From assembly GCA_039972875.1 (NCBI GenBank), contig JBDWMA010000042.1, positions 248,001 through 312,000 of the forward strand: 64,000 bases of DNA, in the 5' to 3' direction. This DNA is from Pseudoruegeria sp039972875 (GTDB lineage: Bacteria; Pseudomonadota; Alphaproteobacteria; Rhodobacterales; Rhodobacteraceae). The notes beneath the pieces were generated by a model. It ran no database searches. It saw only the letters and a list, made by a program, of their open reading frames with translations, and was not told the origin of the DNA. A program made the translations under genes and the position numbers. This document shows, in pieces, positions 19,199 through 27,451 of the stretch (position 1 is its first letter; each line of letters opens with the position of its first letter).

Positions 19199-20121
19199 GG
19201 TGTCTGTTGCCCTGCCAGTGTTTTCGCCTCTTTCAATTGTTCAGCTGCCGTTCCTGACATCCGTAACGTAGGACGATTTTCATTTCGCATATCGATCGCT
19301 ACCAGATCTCTGGCAAGCAATTCTTGTACTTTATTCAATGCAATGACGCGCTCCAGCGCCGAGACCGGATTGTCTTCGGGCAACAAAATCCGTTGCTCCC
19401 GATCCAAGACCACATCCCAACGCCGCTCTCCCATACGCACCAAACCACGCAAACGCGTGCTGATTGGTTCAGCCGCAGCAAGCAATTCCAACGCCTCGGG
19501 AACCGCTTTATTCGCCCCATCCCCTGCTAAAAGGGGTAAATCAGGCCGCTGCGCACGCGCAACCAGATGCGCCACCCGATGGCCAGAATTATCAAGAATT
19601 TCTATCGCATCCCGTCCACGCCAAACAACAGCGGGAACCCGCTCTGCAATGTGAACCTGCAAAATACCACCTGGACGAATACGCAGCTCTGCATCTGCAA
19701 CCGCATCCAATCCCTGAATGGTCTGGCGCATGACTTCTAGGTCAAGATCAAATGACGTCACCGGAAAATCGATTGGCATAACTTCACGAATATCTTCGCT
19801 GACTTCTCGAGACGCCCCATCGATCGCCATCAGATTAACCATAAACTCTGGCCGCGATTGAATAGAGTCGCGGATTCCAGCGAACCAAAGCGAAATATTA
19901 TCGCGACGCTCTTGCCCCGCGATAAACATGCCAAAGCTTAAGGCAACCAAAAGAACCGGCAACCACACCATGGCAAATTTTCGAAATGATGGGGTCAACC
20001 AAAGACGTTGCAACCGATACGCCGCACGGCTTGGCGCGGGATCATGGGTGGTTGGCGCTTTGGGCGCGACATATTCGTAGTTATAATGCTCCGACGGAGT
20101 TTGACCGTTCAGCGGTTGCAT
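19195..20121 (-). CDS. ftsQ: Cell division protein FtsQ
   Basis: About 308 aa. A cytoplasmic N-terminal region of some 50 residues is followed by one membrane segment (MVWLPVLLVALSFGMFIAG), a POTRA domain and the FtsQ beta domain. I start at the ATG at 20121 because GGAGG lies about 8 bases upstream. A longer version from 20148 would overlap ddl by 40 bases. The protein links the early and late divisome through FtsL/FtsB. Confidence 0.93.
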   Translation of the reverse strand: MQPLNGQTPSEHYNYEYVAPKAPTTHDPAPSRAAYRLQRLWLTPSFRKFAMVWLPVLLVALSFGMFIAGQERRDNISLWFAGIRDSIQSRPEFMVNLMAIDGASREVSEDIREVMPIDFPVTSFDLDLEVMRQTIQGLDAVADAELRIRPGGILQVHIAERVPAVVWRGRDAIEILDNSGHRVAHLVARAQRPDLPLLAGDGANKAVPEALELLAAAEPISTRLRGLVRMGERRWDVVLDREQRILLPEDNPVSALERVIALNKVQELLARDLVAIDMRNENRPTLRMSGTAAEQLKEAKTLAGQQTP

Positions 20122-21029
20122 GACGCATCCTCCACCATCCAACGGCAAATATCTCCATAACTCATACCCGTTTTAGCAGCTTGTTCTGGCGTCAAAGAGG
20201 TTGGCGTCATTCCGGGCTGAGTATTGGTCTCTAAAAGGATCAACCCAGCAAGGCCTCGGCTTTCATCCCAACGAAAATCGGTTCTGGAAACTCCGCGACA
20301 CCCTAATACGTTATGGGCCCGTACGGCATAGTCCATACATGCATCAAAGATTTCTTGCGGGATGTCGGCCGGAACCACATGGCGAGAGCCGCCTACCTTA
20401 TACTTTGCATCGTAATCGTACCAACCATCCGTAATAATGTCGGTCACGCTCAGCGCACGATCCCCAATAACGGTTGTGGTCAGTTCACGACCCGGCGCAT
20501 AAGTTTCAACCATTACGACATCGGGCATATCAGGGGATAGCTTTGGCGGACCGTTGGCGTCTTTACTTACGATATAGATGCCGACACTGCTGCCTTCATT
20601 GTTTGGTTTAACAACATAAGGAGGCTGCATCACGTGACCAGAGCAGACCTCATCGCGCGAGGCCAAGATGCTATCAACAATAGGAAGGCCAGCGGTTTGA
20701 TAGACTTTCTTACTGCGTTCTTTGTCCATCGCCAAAGCCGATGCCAATACGCCGGAATGCGTATATGGGATCTGCAGCCATTCAAGCAAACCTTGCACAC
20801 ACCCATCTTCGCCCCAACGGCCATGCAGACCATTGAACACAACATCGGGTTTCAGCGAGATAAGCTGATTGGCAAGGTCAGGCCCTGCATCGATCTCAAC
20901 TACATTATATCCTTCGCCCCGAAGTGCGGCAGCGCATTCGCGCCCGGATGACAAAGACACCCCCCGCTCCGCGGAAGGACCACCCATTAAAACCGCAACT
21001 GTCAGGGATGTCCTGCTCGACATACCCAC
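20109..21029 (-). CDS. ddl: D-alanine--D-alanine ligase
   Basis: A 306-aa ATP-grasp ligase that makes the D-Ala-D-Ala dipeptide for peptidoglycan. Motifs are MGGPSAERGVSLSSG at the N-terminus, YVVKPNNEGSSVGI (ATP-grasp lysine and loop) and LLETNTQPGMTPTSL near the end. The given start is a GTG. An ATG two codons later (21023) is equally possible. Its 3' end overlaps ftsQ. Confidence 0.96.
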   Translation of the reverse strand: MGMSSRTSLTVAVLMGGPSAERGVSLSSGRECAAALRGEGYNVVEIDAGPDLANQLISLKPDVVFNGLHGRWGEDGCVQGLLEWLQIPYTHSGVLASALAMDKERSKKVYQTAGLPIVDSILASRDEVCSGHVMQPPYVVKPNNEGSSVGIYIVSKDANGPPKLSPDMPDVVMVETYAPGRELTTTVIGDRALSVTDIITDGWYDYDAKYKVGGSRHVVPADIPQEIFDACMDYAVRAHNVLGCRGVSRTDFRWDESRGLAGLILLETNTQPGMTPTSLTPEQAAKTGMSYGDICRWMVEDASCNR

Positions 21030-21071
21030 TCTGTGCCTCGTACCGCGGGCCTTTTTGGCCCATTTTTATAC

Positions 21072-22001
21072 TTATTTTTTAACCGTCGGTTCACCGACGC
21101 GTCTAATTTCCCATTCTAGCGTCAAACCACTCTTTTGGAAAACCTTTTTTCGAACCAATTCGCCAAGATTCTCCAAATCTGCGGCTGTTGCGCCACCGGT
21201 ATTGACTAGAAAATTTGAATGCATGGGCGACATCTGTGCGCCGCCGATCTGTGCACCACGCATTCCAGCGTCATCTATGACCTTCCACGCCTTCAAATCA
21301 TGAACATCATCCGCCGCCCCGGTTGAGCTAAAACCCGCCGGATTTCTAAAAGTTGAGCCTGCGGTCCGGTCCTTGGTCGGTTGAGTTGCATCACGTTTGG
21401 CAAGCTGGTCAGCCATGCGCAAGGCAAGTGCTTCTGGATCGCCCAATTCGCCCTCAAACGTGGCCTCAACCAAAACCCATCCTTCGGGCAATTCACTTTG
21501 GCGATAGGCAAACCTTAAATCGTCTTTGCTTAGGTCTACTGGTTTGCCCTCTCGGGTTAAGGCTCGGGCGGATACAAAATGATCCGCCACGTAAGATCCG
21601 TAACACCCGGCATTCATACGAATGGCCCCACCAATCGCACCCGGAATTGTGCGCAAGAACGTTAAATCCACGCCCGCCTCAGCGGCTTTTCGCGCCACAT
21701 GCGCATCTAACGCAGCGACACCAGCCGTAACTCGATTGCCATCGACAGAAATTCCGTTGAACCCGCGCCCCATCCGAATGACAGCTGCCCGAATTCCACC
21801 ATCGCGGACTATTAGATTGCTGCCGACACCCATCGGGAAAACCGGAATAGCAGGATCAAGATCGCGCAAGAAATCACACAGATCTTCTTTATCAGCTGGC
21901 TGAAAAAACAAATCCGCTGGTCCGCCAACGCGAAGCCACGTCAGACTATCAAGTGCTCGATCTCTGATCAGGGTGCCGCGCACATCAGGAAGGTTTGTCA
22001 T
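21072..22001 (-). CDS. murB: UDP-N-acetylenolpyruvoylglucosamine reductase MurB
   Basis: A 309-aa FAD enzyme that reduces enolpyruvyl-UDP-GlcNAc to UDP-MurNAc. Visible are the FAD-binding FPMGVGSNLIVRDGG, GIPG-like RTIPGAIGGAIRMNAGCYG, and GSTFRNP with the catalytic serine. The length matches type II MurB proteins. The start overlaps the preceding small gene by 4 bases. Confidence 0.96.
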   Translation of the reverse strand: MTNLPDVRGTLIRDRALDSLTWLRVGGPADLFFQPADKEDLCDFLRDLDPAIPVFPMGVGSNLIVRDGGIRAAVIRMGRGFNGISVDGNRVTAGVAALDAHVARKAAEAGVDLTFLRTIPGAIGGAIRMNAGCYGSYVADHFVSARALTREGKPVDLSKDDLRFAYRQSELPEGWVLVEATFEGELGDPEALALRMADQLAKRDATQPTKDRTAGSTFRNPAGFSSTGAADDVHDLKAWKVIDDAGMRGAQIGGAQMSPMHSNFLVNTGGATAADLENLGELVRKKVFQKSGLTLEWEIRRVGEPTVKK

Positions 22002-22354
22002 TGCGCCCTACGAATCAAAACAGGGCGAAGCTTTGTTGCCCAGACCCACGTCAAATAGCGTCCAACTGGCCCAGCAGATAGAATATACAAAGCAATAGAT
22101 CCGGCATAAGAGGCGAAACCTACATACCCAAGGTATTCAACATTGCGCTTTTCAAGTTCGCGAGCGTGTTTTCCACCGTGATTTATTGCATCCAATAAGC
22201 TCGAAATCAGGGCCGTATGCCAATGCCAAAACGAATGCGCCCACTGTAACAGCAATGCACATACCCTATGCCCGGCCAAAACAACCCCATGGCCTAATCG
22301 TTCTAGGCCAAAGGATATGTAGAAAAAGACAAACAAAACTGGCTTCATCGTCAC
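21998..22354 (-). CDS. Small membrane-associated protein of unknown function in the dcw cluster
   Basis: A 118-aa basic protein starting at a GTG, between DUF2484 and murB. It has hydrophobic stretches at about residues 4-35 and 75-100, and many His and Arg residues between. It overlaps murB by 4 bases, so co-translation is likely. I recognise no family. Position suggests an envelope role, but this is inference only. Codon use does not look foreign. Confidence 0.6.
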   Translation of the reverse strand: MTMKPVLFVFFYISFGLERLGHGVVLAGHRVCALLLQWAHSFWHWHTALISSLLDAINHGGKHARELEKRNVEYLGYVGFASYAGSIALYILSAGPVGRYLTWVWATKLRPVLIRRAQ

Positions 22355-22379
22355 AACTCAAAAAACTGCTTTAGCTAAA

Positions 22380-22643
22380 TTATTCCGGGTTACGAGATGA
22401 TCGAAGTCCCGACTTTACCCACCGACCTAAATATAGGAGTGGCCAACGCAAGGTGGAAGCCCCTGCAACAAAAACGATCACCCCAAACACAGGGCCGCTC
22501 TCATACGTCACATATCCCAGTAAAGGAACCCCTAACGCAATCAAGACATAAGCGGCCGTCCAATGATTGGATTTACTGGGGAGCATTGCAATCAAATTGG
22601 CTGCAACAACCCAGAAACAGGCAAGTGTTAATGAAAGGGTCAT
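22380..22643 (-). CDS. DUF2484 family membrane protein (second copy)
   Basis: An 87-aa protein with three short hydrophobic segments, starting TLSLTLACFWVVAANLIAML. It belongs to the DUF2484 family, small proteins found almost only in Rhodobacterales dcw clusters near murB/murC. It is a paralogue of the gene just upstream (compare SLFVACLWVFAVSVVAMLP), and the two overlap by 4 bases. The function is unknown, and envelope assembly is a guess from location. Confidence 0.8.
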   Translation of the reverse strand: MTLSLTLACFWVVAANLIAMLPSKSNHWTAAYVLIALGVPLLGYVTYESGPVFGVIVFVAGASTLRWPLLYLGRWVKSGLRSSRNPE

Positions 22644-22894
22644 GACAGATCCTGTGTTTTATGACGCATCAACCGCCGTAAATAATAGGACAATGGTCTG
22701 CGATACATAGACAGAACCGCGATTAATCCCGCAAGACACAACCAAAGTCCGTGTTCCATCGCCAAATACGTCAACAGAACCGGAGACACCAACAACAGCA
22801 CCAATCCCGGCACAAATTGAAATCGCATCGGCAGCATCGCAACAACAGACACAGCGAACACCCAAAGACAGGCCACAAAAAGAGAAATACTCAT
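22640..22894 (-). CDS. DUF2484 family membrane protein (first copy)
   Basis: An 84-aa protein of three hydrophobic segments. The start ATG at 22894 has AGGGG about 7 bases upstream. The open frame continues to 23047, but that extension runs into murC and has no membrane-like character. The N-terminus MSISLFVACLWVFAVSVV aligns by eye with the paralogue downstream, so the pair arose by tandem duplication. It is translationally coupled to the next copy by a 4-base overlap. Confidence 0.8.
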   Translation of the reverse strand: MSISLFVACLWVFAVSVVAMLPMRFQFVPGLVLLLVSPVLLTYLAMEHGLWLCLAGLIAVLSMYRRPLSYYLRRLMRHKTQDLS

Positions 22895-22922
22895 ATGATT
22901 ACCCCTTTTATCACAACAAAAG

Positions 22923-24323
22923 TCAGGTCTTAGAAAGACGGTCTGGCAATCCGTTTGCCCAAGCCGAAATTGTCCCCGCACCCAGACATACAACGATATC
23001 ACCTGGTTTGGTTTGCTCCCGGACCAATCGCTCAAGATCATCTTCATCGGTCACGGCTCTTGCGTGACGGTGACCATGGGCAATCAAACCTGCAACCAGA
23101 TCATCCCGCAAAGCGCCCTTAATCGGTTCTTCGCCAGCGGCAAACACATCCGCGATTCCAACGACGTCAGCCTCATTGAAGCAGGTGCAAAAGTCCTCAA
23201 ATAGAGAAGAGAGACGCGAATATCGGTGCGGTTGATGAACCGCGATAACCCGCCCCTCACTTGCTTGACGGGCGGCTTTTAATACCGCCTCGATTTCGAC
23301 AGGGTGATGCCCATAATCATCAATGATGGCGACACCGTCTACCTCGCCCACACGGGTAAAGCGGCGATTGACCCCAGCGAAACCCGCCAAAGCGTCTCGG
23401 ATTTCGGATTTTTTCATTCCAAGATGCCGCGCAACGGCAACACCAGAAAGCGCGTTGGATACGTTGTGATCCCCAGGCATCGGCAAAGAACAGCCCTCTA
23501 TCAGATCACCTTCAGCCTGCAACTGAATATCAAAATGCGCCACCCCAGACTTATAGGTCAGATTCACAGCACGCACATCTGCCTGTGCATTAAATCCGTA
23601 GGTCACAACCCGGCGATCCCGAATTCGCCCAACAAGGTTTTGCACTTCTGGATGATCTGTGCAGCAAACAGCCAGACCATAAAATGGGATGTTGGACACA
23701 AATTGATAAAACCCATCGCGTAGGGTGTCGAAGTCACCCCAATGCTCCATATGTTCAGGATCAATGTTGGTCACAATGGCAATGGTCGCAGGTAGCCGGT
23801 TAAACGTGCCATCACTTTCGTCCGCCTCAACCACCATCCATTCCCCCTGCCCCATCCGGGCATTGGAACCATAGGCATGAATAATGCCGCCGTTAATGAC
23901 GGTCGGATCGATCCCACCCGCATCCAGCAACGTAGCCACCATCGTGGTCGTGGTGGTTTTCCCGTGGGTACCAGCAACGGCTACGTTGGATTTCAACCGC
24001 ATCAGCTCCGCAAGCATTTCGGCCCGTCGAACGACAGGCAATCCGCGCAGCCGCGCCGCATCCAATTCGGGATTCCCCGGTTTAATCGCCGAGGAAATAA
24101 CAACGACCTCGGCATTTTCAAGGTTTTCAGCCCGCTGGCCGATATAGATTTCAGCCCCAAGCCCCGCCAAACGGTCGGTTATCTTGCTCGCTTTTAGGTC
24201 GGAACCCTGAACTTGGTAACCATGATTGAGCAGTACCTCAGCAATTCCGGACATGCCGATCCCACCAATGCCCACAAAATGGATTGCACCCAGTTCCAAA
24301 GGGAGTTTTGTCACAGCGTTCAT
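22923..24323 (-). CDS. murC: UDP-N-acetylmuramate--L-alanine ligase MurC
   Basis: A 466-aa Mur ligase that adds L-alanine to UDP-MurNAc. It has the Rossmann-like VGIGGIGMSGIAEVL at the N-terminus, the ATP loop AGTHGKTTTTTM near 115, and HQPHRYSRL in the C-terminal domain. The length matches MurC. It lies 5 bases after murG. Confidence 0.97.
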   Translation of the reverse strand: MNAVTKLPLELGAIHFVGIGGIGMSGIAEVLLNHGYQVQGSDLKASKITDRLAGLGAEIYIGQRAENLENAEVVVISSAIKPGNPELDAARLRGLPVVRRAEMLAELMRLKSNVAVAGTHGKTTTTTMVATLLDAGGIDPTVINGGIIHAYGSNARMGQGEWMVVEADESDGTFNRLPATIAIVTNIDPEHMEHWGDFDTLRDGFYQFVSNIPFYGLAVCCTDHPEVQNLVGRIRDRRVVTYGFNAQADVRAVNLTYKSGVAHFDIQLQAEGDLIEGCSLPMPGDHNVSNALSGVAVARHLGMKKSEIRDALAGFAGVNRRFTRVGEVDGVAIIDDYGHHPVEIEAVLKAARQASEGRVIAVHQPHRYSRLSSLFEDFCTCFNEADVVGIADVFAAGEEPIKGALRDDLVAGLIAHGHRHARAVTDEDDLERLVREQTKPGDIVVCLGAGTISAWANGLPDRLSKT

Positions 24324-24328
24324 ATCGT

Positions 24329-25420
24329 CTACCCTTTCGCGGTCAGCGCTTTAACCATGTCCACCAAACGCTCTGTCGCGTCAGGTCGTCCTTGCCCCAA
24401 GGCTGCGATCGACATTTGCAGCGCCGCCTTTGGATTGCCAAGAATCGCGTCTATTTGCTCTGACAAAGCATCAGGATCAAGCACCGTTTCAGGCATAAGT
24501 ACAGATGCACCAGCATCCACCAACCCTTTGGCATTCGCAGTCTGATGATCGTTCGTCGCCGCCGCAAATGGCACAAGGATTGATGGGCGCCCAATCACTG
24601 CAATATCAGCAACGGATGATGCACCCGACCGACTGATAATCAACTGAGCGTCTGCCATTCTGTCAGGAATATCGTCGAAGAAAGTCTGCACATGGGCATT
24701 GATCCCATGTTCGGCATAATAGGTCTCTACTTGCGCAAGATCCTCCTCCCGCGCCTGATGAGAGACCCGAACATGCGCCCGAATATGATCCGGCAATTTG
24801 ACGATGGCCGCTGGTACTGCTTCGGACAAAACCCGAGCCCCTTGCGAGCCACCAATCACCAAGATCGACATTGGATGGGCACCTGGCGCAATATAGGGTG
24901 CACCCGCCCGCGCCAATACAGCCGCACGCACCGGGTTACCCGTGTGCACACCCTCAACCCCGTCAGGCAATTGAGTCGGCCAAATCCCACAGGCAAACGC
25001 ATCCACTTTTTTGGCAAACTTACGGTTCACCAATCCCGGAAATCCATTTTGTTCGTGGATCATACGCGGCAAGCCCAAAAGCCAAGATGCCGCAATCGCC
25101 GGAAAGGACGGATACCCACCGAACCCTACAACCACGCAAGGAGGGTCCTTGCGCAAATTTTTCATCGCTGACATCACACCTCGAGCCAGCTTAAATGGAA
25201 CGATCAGCTTACCAATAACCCCGCCTCGTGCAAAAGTCGCAGAGGTTAAAACTTCGATATCCACGGCCTTAGGAAAACCATCCGTATAGCGTGCGCCGCG
25301 TACGTCGGTTGACAGCTTCACGCGCCACCCTTCGGCCAGCATTTCTTCGGCCAAGGCCTGCGCGGGAAACATATGACCACCGGTCCCGCCGGCAGCTATA
25401 ATCAACAGTGGTGTATTCAT
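24329..25420 (-). CDS. murG: UDP-GlcNAc:lipid I N-acetylglucosaminyltransferase MurG
   Basis: A 363-aa GT28 glycosyltransferase that converts lipid I to lipid II at the inner face of the membrane. The N-terminal GGTGGHMFPA loop is at about 11-20, and VVGFGGYPSFPA and the C-terminal ISRSGASSVADIA (UDP-GlcNAc site) are present. The start overlaps ftsW by 4 bases. Confidence 0.97.
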   Translation of the reverse strand: MNTPLLIIAAGGTGGHMFPAQALAEEMLAEGWRVKLSTDVRGARYTDGFPKAVDIEVLTSATFARGGVIGKLIVPFKLARGVMSAMKNLRKDPPCVVVGFGGYPSFPAIAASWLLGLPRMIHEQNGFPGLVNRKFAKKVDAFACGIWPTQLPDGVEGVHTGNPVRAAVLARAGAPYIAPGAHPMSILVIGGSQGARVLSEAVPAAIVKLPDHIRAHVRVSHQAREEDLAQVETYYAEHGINAHVQTFFDDIPDRMADAQLIISRSGASSVADIAVIGRPSILVPFAAATNDHQTANAKGLVDAGASVLMPETVLDPDALSEQIDAILGNPKAALQMSIAALGQGRPDATERLVDMVKALTAKG

Positions 25421-26589
25421 TTGCCGTGACCATGGCGCAGGAAATGATCCCCCATCTCGCCCTGCGGACGGGTGCGGGTCAATGCCAATAGCATCCCCAA
25501 CGCGATCCCGCCGGCAATCAAAGAAGATCCCCCATAAGAGACAAACGGCAAGGTCATGCCTTTGGATGGCAACAAGCGTACAGCAACGCCAATATTAATC
25601 ATCGCCTGAACACCGAACAGGCAAGCCAAACCCGTACCAGCCAACCGAATGAACGCATCACGTTCCCGGATTAAACGCCACAAAGATCGGACTGTGATCG
25701 TTCCATAAAGTGCAATAATGCAAATAACGAGGATCAGGCCGTATTCTTCGGCAGCAACTGCAATGATAAAATCAGTATGCGCATCCGGGAGCGACCATTT
25801 CACTTGTCCCTCACCAACGCCAACACCAAAAAAACCACCCTCACGGATCGCATTGGTAGCATATCCCATCTGCGTCGTCGGATCGATTTCCGGATTTAAA
25901 AAGCCATCGATTCGTCGGGCGAAATGCTCAGAGCTATTATAGGCCACCATGCCAAACAGCACGACGCCAACAGCCATGCCAATCAATAAGACCATTGGTG
26001 CACCGGCGACAAAATACATAACACCCCAGCCGAACAGGATCAGTGCGGATTGACCAAAATCAGGCTGCATTGCCAAAAGCCCAACAATCGAAATGACCAA
26101 AGCAAAGGAGATTGTTTTCCCCTGTGGGCCGTTAATTTCCTGGCTCGCAGCCATCAACCACGCAGCCATAATCATAAAGACTGGTTTTAAAAACTCTGAC
26201 GGCTGTAGCGAAGCAAACCCAAGAGAATACCAACGCACGGCCCCTTTTCCGAAGTCAGTTCCAAAAAACGGCAGCATCAACAACGCAATAAATGCAGCAA
26301 AAAACCCGAGAACGCCAAGCCTACGCACCATAAGCGGGCTTAGCATCGAACAAATGAACATCACCGCGAATGCCATCGCACCAAAAATCAATTGTCGTTG
26401 AACGTAATGAAATTGATCTAGACCATTTCGCGCGGCCAAAGGCGGGGACGCCGCTAGCCCCAGCAAAATTCCGATCCCGAAAAGAATAAGAATACAAGAC
26501 ATCGACCACTTGTCGACTGTCCGCCACCACCGTGGAAGAATAGGTTCACCGTCGATTGCAGGAACCGACCCATACACCATTTCCGTCAT
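25417..26589 (-). CDS. ftsW: Peptidoglycan glycosyltransferase FtsW
   Basis: A 390-aa SEDS-family polytopic membrane protein, the septal lipid II polymerase that works with FtsI. Visible are multiple transmembrane helices, the SEDS signature region (GLASLQPSEFLKPVFMI), GVGEGQVKWSLPDAHTDF and the C-terminal PFVSYGGSSLIAGGIALG. Upstream the minus-strand cluster is interrupted by a plus-strand pseudogene, so ftsW probably needs a promoter in 26590-26760. That interval is otherwise without a recognised feature. Confidence 0.97.
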   Translation of the reverse strand: MTEMVYGSVPAIDGEPILPRWWRTVDKWSMSCILILFGIGILLGLAASPPLAARNGLDQFHYVQRQLIFGAMAFAVMFICSMLSPLMVRRLGVLGFFAAFIALLMLPFFGTDFGKGAVRWYSLGFASLQPSEFLKPVFMIMAAWLMAASQEINGPQGKTISFALVISIVGLLAMQPDFGQSALILFGWGVMYFVAGAPMVLLIGMAVGVVLFGMVAYNSSEHFARRIDGFLNPEIDPTTQMGYATNAIREGGFFGVGVGEGQVKWSLPDAHTDFIIAVAAEEYGLILVICIIALYGTITVRSLWRLIRERDAFIRLAGTGLACLFGVQAMINIGVAVRLLPSKGMTLPFVSYGGSSLIAGGIALGMLLALTRTRPQGEMGDHFLRHGHGK

Positions 26590-26761
26590 AGGAAACCGCC
26601 CAATACTGCCTCAAAAATCGCCCGTTTTCCGGGTCTACTCAAAAGTGTAACCTGATTTTGCGTTTCACACCAGAGAACAGTTGCAAAACATTCGGCCGCA
26701 GTTTGGTTTCCCACGATCCATCGCGTGTCGATTTGGTTAAAACAGATTAAGAGACGGTACA

Positions 26762-27431
26762 ATGCGCAGTCGCAATCGCTTGGAAGGTGGGATCAATTGG
26801 ATCCTATTTGGCGTTGGTTCGACTTTGTCTCCTGTCTTTCGTCATCGCGATTTGCAAAATCGAATGCGCTTTGGCGCCGGTGCACCGAAACGCGATCAAA
26901 CTTTCTATGTCGTCCCCAAGGATGTTACACACATGCTTCATAGAAAAGTACGGGCCACTCCTCGGATTGGGCGCGATGACAGCGGACGTATCTGGGATGG
27001 GGCTGGAAAAAAACCAAAGTCCGTATCGATACCTTTCCCAAAGCCAAATATTCACATCGCCATATTGTGGATGGATTAAGCTGGGAAGGTGCAGGAGCCT
27101 ACGATTTTATGCGCGATGCCATCGCAAAATATGGTCAATGTGACGGCGTTAAGACCAAAGATGGCATGCTCAAACGCTACAATGGTCTTGAGCCAGCATT
27201 TCGACCCATGCAATCAATTGGACCGTTAAAGACCCGCAAACAGCTCAAAAGTGGCTCTTTGAGAGAAAAGGCGGAGTTGTCATGCATGTCGGCGCTACCG
27301 GAGAACCTATATTTGCGGGGAAAACGCATCGATTGGTCATGAGCCAAATTTTAGATTTGCCCCGCGTTCCGACACATCTGGGTATCGTCCATAGAGATGC
27401 AATACAATCTGAGGCCTTTGCAGCACTTTAA
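26762..27431 (+). pseudogene. Frameshifted gene of unknown function between ftsW and murD
   Basis: Three reading frames join into one protein of about 222 aa. Frame one runs from ATG 26762 to about 27010, frame two to about 27266, frame three to TAA 27429-27431. Each switch equals one missing base, and each falls in an A-run (seven A at 27007-27013, four A at 27265-27268). Adding one A at each place gives a continuous product containing VDGLSWEGAGAYDFM, GPLKTRKQL, REKGGVVMHVGATGEP and THRLVMSQILDLPRVPTHLG. The end resembles uncharacterised Rhodobacterales proteins with a G-x-HRLa-x-A-x-x-L-x-L-x-x-VP motif. It is a decayed gene or a pair of homopolymer sequencing errors. Confidence 0.65.
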
Positions 27432-27451
27432 AAGCGTGTTTCTCAAGTCGC

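Noticed and set aside
22895..23047. 51-residue N-terminal extension of the first DUF2484 gene
   Set aside because: It lies largely inside murC and has no membrane character, and the downstream ATG has a good AGGGG ribosome site.
27007..27013. Programmed -1 frameshift at the A-run in the gene between ftsW and murD
   Set aside because: A7 could be slippery, but a second, non-slippery lesion (four A at 27265) is also needed, and there is no stimulatory structure. A mutation or sequencing error is simpler.
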